From: Prauserella muralis
GTDB lineage: Bacteria > Actinomycetota > Actinomycetes > Mycobacteriales > Pseudonocardiaceae
Direction of reading: 5' to 3'
DNA length: 64,000 nucleotides
Assembly (NCBI RefSeq): GCF_003202285.1
Contig: NZ_MASW01000006.1
Location: 434,001-498,000 of the forward strand
Both the position numbers and the translations under genes were made by a program. The notes beneath the pieces are model-generated. The model saw only the letters and a program-made list of their open reading frames with translations, ran no database searches and was not told the origin of the DNA. Positions 36,012 to 43,324 of this stretch are shown piece by piece (the stretch's first letter is position 1; every line of letters begins with the position of its first letter).

Positions 36012-36331
36012 GTCGTTCCCCCCAGCACGCTGCCGACGACGCCGCTGAACCGGATCCATTCCGACCGCCGAGCCGCCAGCTCACGCCTGCCCGCCCTGCT
36101 CAGGGTGTAGGTGCGCCGCTTGCGGCCGCCGACGACGCTCCAGACGCCGTCGATCCAGCCCGCGCGTTCGAGCCTGCGCAGCGCCGGGTACACGGTGCCC
36201 GTCGGCAGGTCCAGCGCGCCACCGCTGCGCTGGTGGAGCGCCTCGATGATCCCGTAGCCGTGCAGCGGCCCCTGTTCGAGCACCGCCAGCAGCATGCCAT
36301 CCAGATGACCTCGGACCGCGTCGGTGTTCAC
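36008..36331 (-). CDS. PadR-family transcriptional regulator (paired with HAAS protein)
   Basis: A 107-residue PadR protein: AVRGHLDGMLLAVLEQGPLHGYGI, then LDLPTGTVYPALRRLERAGWI and GRKRRTYTLSRAGRREL, all standard. GTG 36331 is preferred over the TTG upstream. A perfect 17-bp dyad (GCGTAG-N5-CTACGC, 36332-36348) abuts the start codon and overlaps the promoter, indicating autoregulation. It is coupled to the HAAS membrane protein and lies divergent to a membrane protein/multicopper oxidase operon that carries a related TAGG-N7-CCTA element, so it may control both directions. Confidence 0.88.
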   Translation of the reverse strand: MNTDAVRGHLDGMLLAVLEQGPLHGYGIIEALHQRSGGALDLPTGTVYPALRRLERAGWIDGVWSVVGGRKRRTYTLSRAGRRELAARRSEWIRFSGVVGSVLGGTT

Positions 36332-36348
36332 GCGTAGCAAGCCTACGC
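36332..36348. promoter_or_regulatory. PadR operator GCGTAG-N5-CTACGC
   Basis: Perfect 6-bp inverted repeat with 5-bp spacer directly before the padR GTG. A looser TAGGTA-GCG-TGCCTA element at 36416-36430, in front of the divergent operon, shares the TAGG/CCTA core. Confidence 0.55.
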
Positions 36349-36446
36349 TCCCGCCACCCGACCCCGAGAGCTTTCCCTGGGAAATCAGGGGTATCTCCGG
36401 GTCTGCCCGGATACATAGGTAGCGTGCCTACGCATAGCGTGGTCGC

Positions 36447-36890
36447 GTGCCAACCACGACATCAACAACGGCGCGAGGACCGCGGCGCACGCTGTGGCTG
36501 CTGCGGGCCACCGTCGCGCTCACCACGGTGTGCGTGCTCGCGCAACCGGTGCTCGCCGGTGGCTACCTCACCGGCAGGTTCGACTTCCTCGACTACCACT
36601 CGGCGACCGCGACCCTCATCGAGGTGCTCGCGCTCCTGCAGGTCGTCGCCTCGCTGCTGTACTGGCGGCCGGGCGGCGGCGCGCTTGCGCCGCTGCCGCT
36701 GTCCGGGGTGCTGCTGCTGGCGGTGACCCTGCAGATCGGCATGGGCTACAGCAGGCAGCTCGCCGTGCACATCCCGCTCGGCGTCCTCGTCGCGCTGCTC
36801 CAGTCGCTGCTGTGCGTCTGGGTGTACCGCCGCGCGGCCCGGCAGTCGACGCGCCGTCGGCGAAGGAGGACGCATGAGCCTGTCGCGTAG
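36447..36890 (+). CDS. Four-helix membrane protein preceding the multicopper oxidase
   Basis: A 147-residue integral membrane protein with four hydrophobic segments (about residues 16-38, 55-72, 80-97, 105-127) and a very basic C-terminus (RRRRRR). A few conserved-looking His/Arg residues face the helices (DYHSATAT, HIPLGV), which might suggest a small b-type haem protein, but there is no firm family; it resembles actinobacterial DUF6220-type proteins (low confidence). GTG 36447 is 6 nt after TAGCGT (probable leaderless start). Its last 17 bp overlap the multicopper oxidase gene, so the two are tightly coupled and may work together in the membrane. Confidence 0.65.
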   Translation: MPTTTSTTARGPRRTLWLLRATVALTTVCVLAQPVLAGGYLTGRFDFLDYHSATATLIEVLALLQVVASLLYWRPGGGALAPLPLSGVLLLAVTLQIGMGYSRQLAVHIPLGVLVALLQSLLCVWVYRRAARQSTRRRRRRTHEPVA

Positions 36891-38427
36891 GCGGTTTCTC
36901 GGCATGGCGGGCGGTGCCGCGCTGGTCGCCGCGGGCGCCTCCGGCCTCGCGGGCTGCGGCGGGGCGGGCGCGGGGCAGACGGCCGAGCTGCTGCGCAGCC
37001 GGGTTCCCCTGCCACCCCGGTTCCGCACTCCGCTGCCCATCCCGCCGGTCAAGCGGCCCGTGCGCTCCGACGCCCACGCCGACCACTACGAGATCACGCA
37101 GCGCGTGCGCGAGATCGAGATCCTGCCGGGGTACCGGACACCGGTCTTCGGTTACGACGGCCTGTTCCCCGGCCCCACGATCCGCTCCCGCTCGGGCCGC
37201 CGCACCGTCGTGACCCACCGCAACGAGCTGCCGGTGCCCACCGTGGTGCACCTGCACGGCGGCAACACGCCCGCCGAGCACGACGGCTACCCCGTCGACC
37301 TGCTCTACCCGGAGGGCACCACGGCGGCGCACCAGCACACCGGCATGACCGGCGACACCCGGCACGGCAGCCGCGAGTACGTCTACCCGCTGCGCCAGCC
37401 CGCCGCGACGCTCTGGTACCACGACCACCGCATGGACTTCACCGCGCCACAGGTCTGGCGCGGGCTGGCCGGCTTCCACCTGGTCGACGACGACATCACC
37501 GATGCGCTGCCACTGCCGCACGGCGAGCGCGACGTCCCGCTGCTGATCTGCGATCGCGCCTTCGACGAGGACGGCTCGTTCCGGTACCCGTCGCTCGACC
37601 CTGCCCTGCGGCACCCGCCCGGAGTGACCGCGGACTTCATGGAGGGCGTGGCGGGAGACGTCATCCTCGTCAACGGCGCGCCGTGGCCGACGATGGAGGT
37701 GGACGCGGCCAGGTACCGGTTCCGGTTGCTCAACGCGTCCAACGCCCGTCGCTACCGGCTCACCCTGCGCCCGAATCCCCGTGGCGGGGACGGGTTCACG
37801 CAGATCGCCTCCGACAGCGGCCTGCTCGCCGCCCCGGTCCGGCACTCACACCTGGACATCGCGCCCGCCGAGCGGTTCGAGGTGGTCGTCGACTTCTCGC
37901 GGTATCCGGTGGGCACGGAGGTGGTGCTGGGCAACGACCTCGGCTCCGGACCGACCGCCGAGGTCATGCGGTTCGTCGTGGCCAGGAAGGCCGCCGACGA
38001 CAGCGCGGTGCCCGCGCGGCTCGCCGAGATCGAGCCGCTGCCCGCCGCCGCGGCCCGGATCCGTCGCGAGTGGACGTTCAGCAGGGGCGAGGTGCACGGC
38101 CACCGCGGATGGGTCGTCAACGGCAGGCCGTTCGACCCCCGGCGCATGGACGCCCACCCCCGGCTCGGCGAGGTGGAGGTCTGGCGGCTGTTCACCGATC
38201 TGCATCATCCGGTGCACATCCATCTCTCGCCGTTCCAGGTGCTCGGCCGTGGCGGCCGCGGGCCGGGGCCGTTCGACCACGGCTGGAAGGACACCGTCGA
38301 CGTGCGGCCTGCCGAGTACGTCGACGTCGCGGTGCGTTTCGAGAACCACGCGGGCCCGTTCCTCATGCACTGCCACAACCTCGAGCACGAGGACATGGCG
38401 ATGATGGCGGCGTTCGAGACTCGCTGA
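36874..38427 (+). CDS. Tat-exported multicopper oxidase (probable lipoprotein)
   Basis: A 517-residue three-domain multicopper oxidase. Copper ligands are complete: HLHGG (from His126), WYHDH, HPVHIH near residue 447 and HCHNLEHEDM near the C-terminus, the latter holding the type 1 Cys, His and axial Met. The N-terminus has a twin-arginine signal (SRRRFLG) and a lipobox-like LAGC at Cys28, so it is probably exported folded and lipid-anchored. It may oxidise phenols, metal ions or, more likely, Cu(I) as in CueO/CopA-type copper defence; no Met-rich insert is obvious. GAAGGAGGACGC precedes the ATG. Co-expressed with the small membrane protein upstream. Confidence 0.92.
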   Translation: MSLSRRRFLGMAGGAALVAAGASGLAGCGGAGAGQTAELLRSRVPLPPRFRTPLPIPPVKRPVRSDAHADHYEITQRVREIEILPGYRTPVFGYDGLFPGPTIRSRSGRRTVVTHRNELPVPTVVHLHGGNTPAEHDGYPVDLLYPEGTTAAHQHTGMTGDTRHGSREYVYPLRQPAATLWYHDHRMDFTAPQVWRGLAGFHLVDDDITDALPLPHGERDVPLLICDRAFDEDGSFRYPSLDPALRHPPGVTADFMEGVAGDVILVNGAPWPTMEVDAARYRFRLLNASNARRYRLTLRPNPRGGDGFTQIASDSGLLAAPVRHSHLDIAPAERFEVVVDFSRYPVGTEVVLGNDLGSGPTAEVMRFVVARKAADDSAVPARLAEIEPLPAAAARIRREWTFSRGEVHGHRGWVVNGRPFDPRRMDAHPRLGEVEVWRLFTDLHHPVHIHLSPFQVLGRGGRGPGPFDHGWKDTVDVRPAEYVDVAVRFENHAGPFLMHCHNLEHEDMAMMAAFETR

Positions 38428-38438
38428 GCCGCCCAGCG

Positions 38439-38969
38439 TCACGTGCTGGGAGGCACACCGTCCGGCCACACGCACGGTGAGGAGGCGCCGAGGGACAGAT
38501 CGCCCTCGACGCTCTCCGTCACCGACATACGAAACGCGTCGTCGTTGTTCTCCACCGACACGAACCGGTCGTCCTTCGCCCGCCAGTCGGTGAGCACCCG
38601 GAAGCCATGGCCGACCCAGTAGTCGAACAGGGCGTCGACGAACTCCGCGTTGCGGTGCTTCGGCAGGCCGTCGAGCCAGTAGGTCTTGCCGACCTCATAG
38701 CGCCCACGCGGCCCGTCGTCAGTCGGGTCGACGCATTCCGCGGAATCATCACGCTGCAACGTCAACGTCGGCTTCACCGGCAACGCGGCGACCGCGCGGT
38801 CAATGTGCTCCTGCGCGCGCTGACGCGCCTGAGCCTCGGTCATCGTCCGCATGTGCTCTCCAGTCCCCGATGAAGGCTCGGTCCCGTTCCGCCCACCGTC
38901 GTCGTTCCGTTCGCCGCCACACGCCGCCAGCACCAGCAGGCACGCCAGCAGCACCACTGCCCGGATCAT
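38439..38969 (-). CDS. Small secreted lipoprotein of a type VII-style cassette
   Basis: A 176-residue lipoprotein: signal peptide with lipobox LAAC (Cys17), a low-complexity spacer and a compact domain of about 125 residues containing two cysteines (AECVDP and SSPCVWPDG) that probably form a disulfide, and the ending LSLGASSPCVWP. Function unknown. I associate similar actinobacterial lipoproteins with WXG/EspC plus DUF1023 hydrolase genes (from memory). It is the last gene of the operon, 25 bp after the hydrolase stop, with a GGAGG site. By analogy with the S. aureus TslA-TilA pair it could be the immunity protein of the hydrolase (inference). Confidence 0.72.
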   Translation of the reverse strand: MIRAVVLLACLLVLAACGGERNDDGGRNGTEPSSGTGEHMRTMTEAQARQRAQEHIDRAVAALPVKPTLTLQRDDSAECVDPTDDGPRGRYEVGKTYWLDGLPKHRNAEFVDALFDYWVGHGFRVLTDWRAKDDRFVSVENNDDAFRMSVTESVEGDLSLGASSPCVWPDGVPPST

Positions 38970-38994
38970 CCACGTGCCTCCCTCGCGGCGCCCA

Positions 38995-40599
38995 TCAGTA
39001 CGGCTGTCCGCCGAGGACGATGGTGGCCATGTTCCGCAGCGACGCCGAATCCTTGTTCCAGTACTCCGAATGCGCCTCGGTCGAGTAACCCCCGGTGTAC
39101 CACTCCCCGTCCGTCCCGGGGTCGGAGGTGAAGACCTGGGCCCCGAAGTCCTCGCCGATCGGCTGAGAGCCGTGGATGAACGGGGGCGTGGCGCGGATGA
39201 CGTCGTTCTCGGCGGTGCTGGCGTAGATGGTGGTGTCGGCCGGCACGTGCAGGTCCGACGCGTGATCCACCCCGACGCCGGGGCTCCCGATGAAGACCAC
39301 GTTGTCGACGTTCAGCTGGGAGTTACCGCCCTGCGCCGCGTGCCCGATCACCGTGGAGCCGTAGCTGTGCCCGATCATGGTGGTGTTCGCGTCTGCGCCC
39401 TGGTGGGTGGCGTTCAGCCCGTCCTGGAAGCTGCGCAGGTTCGCGGCCGCGTCCTCGGCGTAGTGTTCGTTGGTCGCCTGACCGAGGTCCTGCGGGGCGT
39501 CGTAGCCGACCCAGCTGATGGCGGCGTTGTCGACGCCGCGTGACCGCCGGTTGGCCTCGTCGAGCACCACCTCGCTTCGGTCCAGCTCGCCGCCGATGCC
39601 GGCCAGGTTCGACCCGGTGCCCGGCACGGAGGTCACCACGTTGTCGGCGGTGTCCGGGTTGCCGGTCGCGACGATCCCGCGCCCGTTGCCCTCGGTGGAG
39701 AAGTCGAGCAGGTAGGACGCGGGCCTGGTCGCGGAGGGCTCACGCTCGAGCCGTTCGTGGATCGCGTCCATGCCCCGCAGGGTCTCACCGAGCCGCCCGT
39801 ACTCCCGGTCCTGGTCGGCGGTGCGGTTGCCGCCGAGCGCCTCGAGGTGCTCGCGGCGCGCGCCGAGGTCGGCGTACTCCTCGGCGAACCTGATCCGGTT
39901 CGCGCGGTCCCTGGCCTCGGCCGGGATCCCGTCCATGCCGCCGATGACGTCGCCATGGGTGTAGACGGCGGACTCCTGCTCCATGGGCGTCAGGCTGTCC
40001 CACCACCGCGTGACCTCGGCGGGCGAGGCGTCGCCGGGGATCTCGGCGGGCGTGACGATGTTGTCGCCGCCGACGGCCTCCAGGTCGAGAACGGCGGCCG
40101 ACGGCGTCGCCTTGTCCAGCGCGGCGGTCGCCGCCTGATCCGCCTCGCGGACGTCGTCCAGCGCGCCCTGGATGGTCGAGGTCAGCTCGGCGGCCGTGCG
40201 CCGGTCCTGTTCCTTCTCCTCCTCGGTGCGGGTGTCACCCGGCCCACCGTGGGTCGCGACGACCGTGCCGGTCTGTTCGTTGAGCGACAACGGGTACTTC
40301 ACCGAGCCCGCGACGCCGTCGACGGTGCTTCTGGCGGTCTCGATCGCGTCGGACAGCTCCCGCAGCGCGGGCGGGATGAGCTCGATGTACTCGGCCGAGG
40401 TCCGATAGCCCGAGCGGACGTCGCCGACATGCGCGCGGGCGGCAGCCGCGGCCTCGCCGTGCCAGCCGTCGAGCAGCCCGCCCGTGGTCCCGATGTCGGC
40501 GGCGACGGCGGAGAGCTGACCCGCCAGCCGCGCCCATCGGTCCGCCAGCTCGTCGAACGCGCCGGGATCGGCCTCGCGGAGCTGCCTCAGTGACACCAT
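38995..40599 (-). CDS. DUF1023-type alpha/beta hydrolase with N-terminal helical WXG-like domain
   Basis: A 534-residue protein. Residues about 1-150 are helical and resemble a WXG/LXG secretion domain (LLDGWHGEAAAAARAHVG). A charged central part follows, then an alpha/beta hydrolase of the DUF1023 type with nucleophile Ser in MIGHSYGSTVIGHAA (about residue 410), Asp in STAENDVI and a late His in EAHSEYW. No classical signal peptide: export would be through a type VII (ESX) system using the EspC-like protein encoded 7 bp upstream. A lipoprotein gene follows. Likely a secreted lipase/esterase or toxin; substrate unknown. Confidence 0.82.
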   Translation of the reverse strand: MVSLRQLREADPGAFDELADRWARLAGQLSAVAADIGTTGGLLDGWHGEAAAAARAHVGDVRSGYRTSAEYIELIPPALRELSDAIETARSTVDGVAGSVKYPLSLNEQTGTVVATHGGPGDTRTEEEKEQDRRTAAELTSTIQGALDDVREADQAATAALDKATPSAAVLDLEAVGGDNIVTPAEIPGDASPAEVTRWWDSLTPMEQESAVYTHGDVIGGMDGIPAEARDRANRIRFAEEYADLGARREHLEALGGNRTADQDREYGRLGETLRGMDAIHERLEREPSATRPASYLLDFSTEGNGRGIVATGNPDTADNVVTSVPGTGSNLAGIGGELDRSEVVLDEANRRSRGVDNAAISWVGYDAPQDLGQATNEHYAEDAAANLRSFQDGLNATHQGADANTTMIGHSYGSTVIGHAAQGGNSQLNVDNVVFIGSPGVGVDHASDLHVPADTTIYASTAENDVIRATPPFIHGSQPIGEDFGAQVFTSDPGTDGEWYTGGYSTEAHSEYWNKDSASLRNMATIVLGGQPY

Positions 40600-40606
40600 G
40601 ACCGCA

Positions 40607-40915
40607 TCAGTCCGCGGAGCTCAGCGGGGGCAGGGTCTCGACGACGGCGTCCTCCATGCGCTCGTAGCCGTCGGCGGCCTCGGCGAGCAGCCCTCCGGCG
40701 ACCGCCGTCCGCTTGGACAGATCGTCGATGTGGTACTCCCACAGCGTGGCCAGGCTCGCGGCCGTGCCCGTGGTCGTGAAGCCCTCGTTGGCCCCTTCGT
40801 GCCGCTGGATGCCGCCGCTGAACTCGGCCTGCGCCTGACTCGCCTCATCGGCGAGCTCGATGAACCGCTCACCCGCGCTGACGAGGCTCGCCACCTCGAC
40901 GCCGTAACCGCCCAT
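40607..40915 (-). CDS. EspC/WXG100-like type VII secretion partner
   Basis: A 102-residue helical-hairpin protein without cysteines: VEVASLVSAGERFIELADEAS forms the first helix, LATLWEYHIDDLSKRTAVAG the second. It lacks a strict WxG turn and looks closer to EspC-type (ESX target) proteins. Such proteins escort larger substrates through ESX systems; none of the ESX membrane components is in the window. First gene of the cassette; ATG 40915 preferred over the TTG at 40927. Its stop is 7 bp before the DUF1023 hydrolase start. Confidence 0.75.
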   Translation of the reverse strand: MGGYGVEVASLVSAGERFIELADEASQAQAEFSGGIQRHEGANEGFTTTGTAASLATLWEYHIDDLSKRTAVAGGLLAEAADGYERMEDAVVETLPPLSSAD

Positions 40916-41317
40916 GCTGGCCCCCAACCGGTCCGGATGGGCAGAACATAACCGGGCCGGTCAGCGCCTCGCAAACACTTCACCGAATCGGGAGGACGCG
41001 TTCACCGCGCAGACACGAAGGGGCGGCCCGCTCAACCAGCCTGGGGGTCACCGGGAGCGGGCCGCCACCTACAAGCTTAGGTGCTGAATCGCGACTTCGC
41101 TGCCCCGGGGTGCGCATGTCGCCGGAAATACTCGGCCACCGGCTCGCCGGGCACGCCGTGGTTCGCCTCCGGACACCGCCGGACCTGCCCGTTTGCCCCG
41201 CGGCGTGACGTCCGTCGCCCCGGGACGGAACCCCCACCCTCCGGTGATCGTCCAACAGCGCCGTACGGCAGGATGGCACCCGCCACAGCGCAGACGACGA
41301 GGGGAAACGAGGGCAGC
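40916..41317. other. 402-bp divergent intergenic region with two adjacent hairpins
   Basis: Separates the EspC cassette (minus) from an ABC operon (plus). It contains a perfect 12-bp stem (GGCGGCCCGCTC at 41022-41033 with 41055-41066) and, abutting it, CACCTA-N6-TAGGTG (41066-41083). Both neighbours start here, so these are not terminators for them. They lie directly after the stop (41079-41077, minus strand) of an 80-codon frame that runs from 41319; this might be a real small gene. Confidence 0.4.
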
Positions 41318-42412
41318 ATGCACGACGGCAGTGGCCGCATCGCGGTGCAGAACCTCACCAAACAGTTCGGGGCCGTCACGGCGGTGCAGAACCTGAGCTT
41401 CACGGTGGAGCCGGGCTCCGTGACCGGATTCCTCGGCCCGAACGGAGCAGGGAAGACGACCACGCTGCGCATGGTGCTCGGCCTGGTCACCCCCACGGCG
41501 GGCCTGGCGACCATCAACGGCAGGCCGCACAACCAGCTCGGCAACCCGGCCAGAGTGGTCGGCGCGGTGCTGGAGAACGAGGGCTTCCACCCCAAGCGCA
41601 CCGCGCGCAACCACCTCCGCGTGTACGCCGCGGCCATCGGGGTGCCCGACCAGCGGGTCGAGGAGGTGCTGGGCCTGGTGGGTCTCACCCCCGCCGCGGA
41701 CCGGAAGGCAGGCGGCTTCTCGCTCGGCATGCGGCAGCGCCTCGCGCTGGCGACCGCGTTGCTCGGCGACCCGCAGGTGCTGGTGCTCGACGAGCCCGCC
41801 AACGGCCTCGACCCCGAGGGCATCGCCTGGTTGCGCACCTTCCTGCGCAGCTTCGCCCAGCAGGGCCGCACGGTGCTGGTGTCGAGCCACCTGCTGTCGG
41901 AGGTGGAGCAGACGATCGACCAGGTGGTGATCGTCAGCGCCGGAATGACGCGCTACTACGGCCCGCTGGAACAACTGCGCAACAGCCAGCGCTCCCGCGT
42001 GCTGGTGCAGCCCGCCGACGCGAACGGGCTCGTGAAGGCGCTGCAGGAGGCCGGGCTCAACGAGGTGGAGCCCACACCGGACGGCAGGGTGGCGGTGGCG
42101 GGTGCCAGCGTCCAGCAGATCGGTGACCTCGCGGCCAAGGCCGGCATCGCCGTGTACGGCATGCAGGAGGACAAGGCCGACCTGGAGAAGTTGTTCTTCC
42201 AGCTCACCAGCCCGCAGTACGGCGCGGCGGCGATGCCCTACGGGCAGCAGCCCCCGCCGCAGCAACCGGGCTGGGGCACCCCGCCGCAGGGCTACCCGCC
42301 CCAGCCGAACCCGTACCAGAGTCCGCCGCAGGGCTACCCGCAGCAGGGCTACCAGCAGCCGCAACAGCCGCAGCAGCCGGGCCAGCACCAGAGCTGGGGA
42401 GGTCAGCAGTGA
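41318..42412 (+). CDS. ABC-2-type transporter ATP-binding protein with Gln/Pro-rich C-terminal tail
   Basis: A 364-residue ABC ATPase: Walker A GPNGAGKTTT, signature FSLGMRQRLALA, Walker B VLVLDEPANGLDPEG and the H-loop VSSHLLSEVE. It follows the CcmA/DrrA-like type used for drug or unknown substrate export. Residues about 298-364 are an unusual low-complexity tail rich in Gln, Pro, Gly and Tyr (repeats of PPQGYPQ type). Its stop overlaps the permease gene start, so together they form one transporter. The substrate is not known. Confidence 0.88.
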   Translation: MHDGSGRIAVQNLTKQFGAVTAVQNLSFTVEPGSVTGFLGPNGAGKTTTLRMVLGLVTPTAGLATINGRPHNQLGNPARVVGAVLENEGFHPKRTARNHLRVYAAAIGVPDQRVEEVLGLVGLTPAADRKAGGFSLGMRQRLALATALLGDPQVLVLDEPANGLDPEGIAWLRTFLRSFAQQGRTVLVSSHLLSEVEQTIDQVVIVSAGMTRYYGPLEQLRNSQRSRVLVQPADANGLVKALQEAGLNEVEPTPDGRVAVAGASVQQIGDLAAKAGIAVYGMQEDKADLEKLFFQLTSPQYGAAAMPYGQQPPPQQPGWGTPPQGYPPQPNPYQSPPQGYPQQGYQQPQQPQQPGQHQSWGGQQ

Positions 42413-43299
42413 TGGGCAACCTGATCAAGGCCGAGATGCGCAAGGTGCTCACCACCAAGAGCTGGTGGGCGCTGATGATCCCCGCGGTGCTGTTCGCGTT
42501 CCTGTTCGCCCTCGGCTGGGGCGCGATCACCAACGACCTCAACGACTACCTGGGCAGTTCCGACGCCAGGCAGCTGGCCGGGGCGCTGGGCGTCCAGCTC
42601 GGCGAGCTGCCTGTCGGCCTGCTCTCGCTCGCCCACGGCGTGAACATCGGCACGATGTTCCCGGTGATCTTCGGCGTGTTCGCGCTGGCGGGCGAGTACA
42701 GCAAGAAGACCATCACGACGACGTTCCTCACCGCGCCCAACCGCGTCTCCGCGCTCACCGCCAAGATGATCACCTACATTGGCTGGGGCGCGGTGTACGG
42801 CGTGGTCATCGTCGCCGGGGCGAGCCTGGCGACCCTGCTCACCGTGGACTCGCGCGGGCTGCCCAGCGCGGGTCAGTGGCTCGCCGTGCTCGGTGCCGGC
42901 GTGCTGGCGACGATCCTGGCGACGCTGTTCGGGATCGGCGTCGGCGCGGTGTGGAACAGCGTGGTCGGCGCGACGGTGACGCTCACCATCTGGATGCTGG
43001 TGGTGGAGAACGTCCTCGTGTTCGTCAGCTTCGGCTGGTGGGGTGTGCGCTGGCTCGGCGGTGTGCTGCCCAACGGCACGCTGAACGGCATCGTGGGCGC
43101 CATCGGCGCGGAGGCCTTCGGTGCGGCGGGCGTGTCGGTGCCCGGCGAGCTCGACAAGGACTTCCAGTGGTTGCTGCAGTACACGGCGGGCGCGCCCGGC
43201 GCGTTCTCCTGGTGGGCGGCGGCGCTGATCTTCCTCGCGTGGACGATGCTGTTCTTCGCGGGTGGCTGGGCCGCCAACCAGCGCAGGGACATCACCTGA
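42412..43299 (+). CDS. ABC-2-type transporter permease
   Basis: A 295-residue membrane protein with six predicted helices and the usual beginning of ABC-2 permeases (IKAEMRKVLTTKSWWALMI); GEYSKKTITTTFLTAPNR is the conserved cytoplasmic loop that contacts the ATPase. ATG 42412 overlaps the ATPase stop (TGATG) and has GGGAGG upstream; a GTG one codon earlier is also possible. Partner of the preceding gene; a dimeric exporter is expected. Confidence 0.87.
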   Translation: MGNLIKAEMRKVLTTKSWWALMIPAVLFAFLFALGWGAITNDLNDYLGSSDARQLAGALGVQLGELPVGLLSLAHGVNIGTMFPVIFGVFALAGEYSKKTITTTFLTAPNRVSALTAKMITYIGWGAVYGVVIVAGASLATLLTVDSRGLPSAGQWLAVLGAGVLATILATLFGIGVGAVWNSVVGATVTLTIWMLVVENVLVFVSFGWWGVRWLGGVLPNGTLNGIVGAIGAEAFGAAGVSVPGELDKDFQWLLQYTAGAPGAFSWWAAALIFLAWTMLFFAGGWAANQRRDIT

Positions 43300-43324
43300 C
43301 GACGTAGCTACGAGGGGGTCGTGA

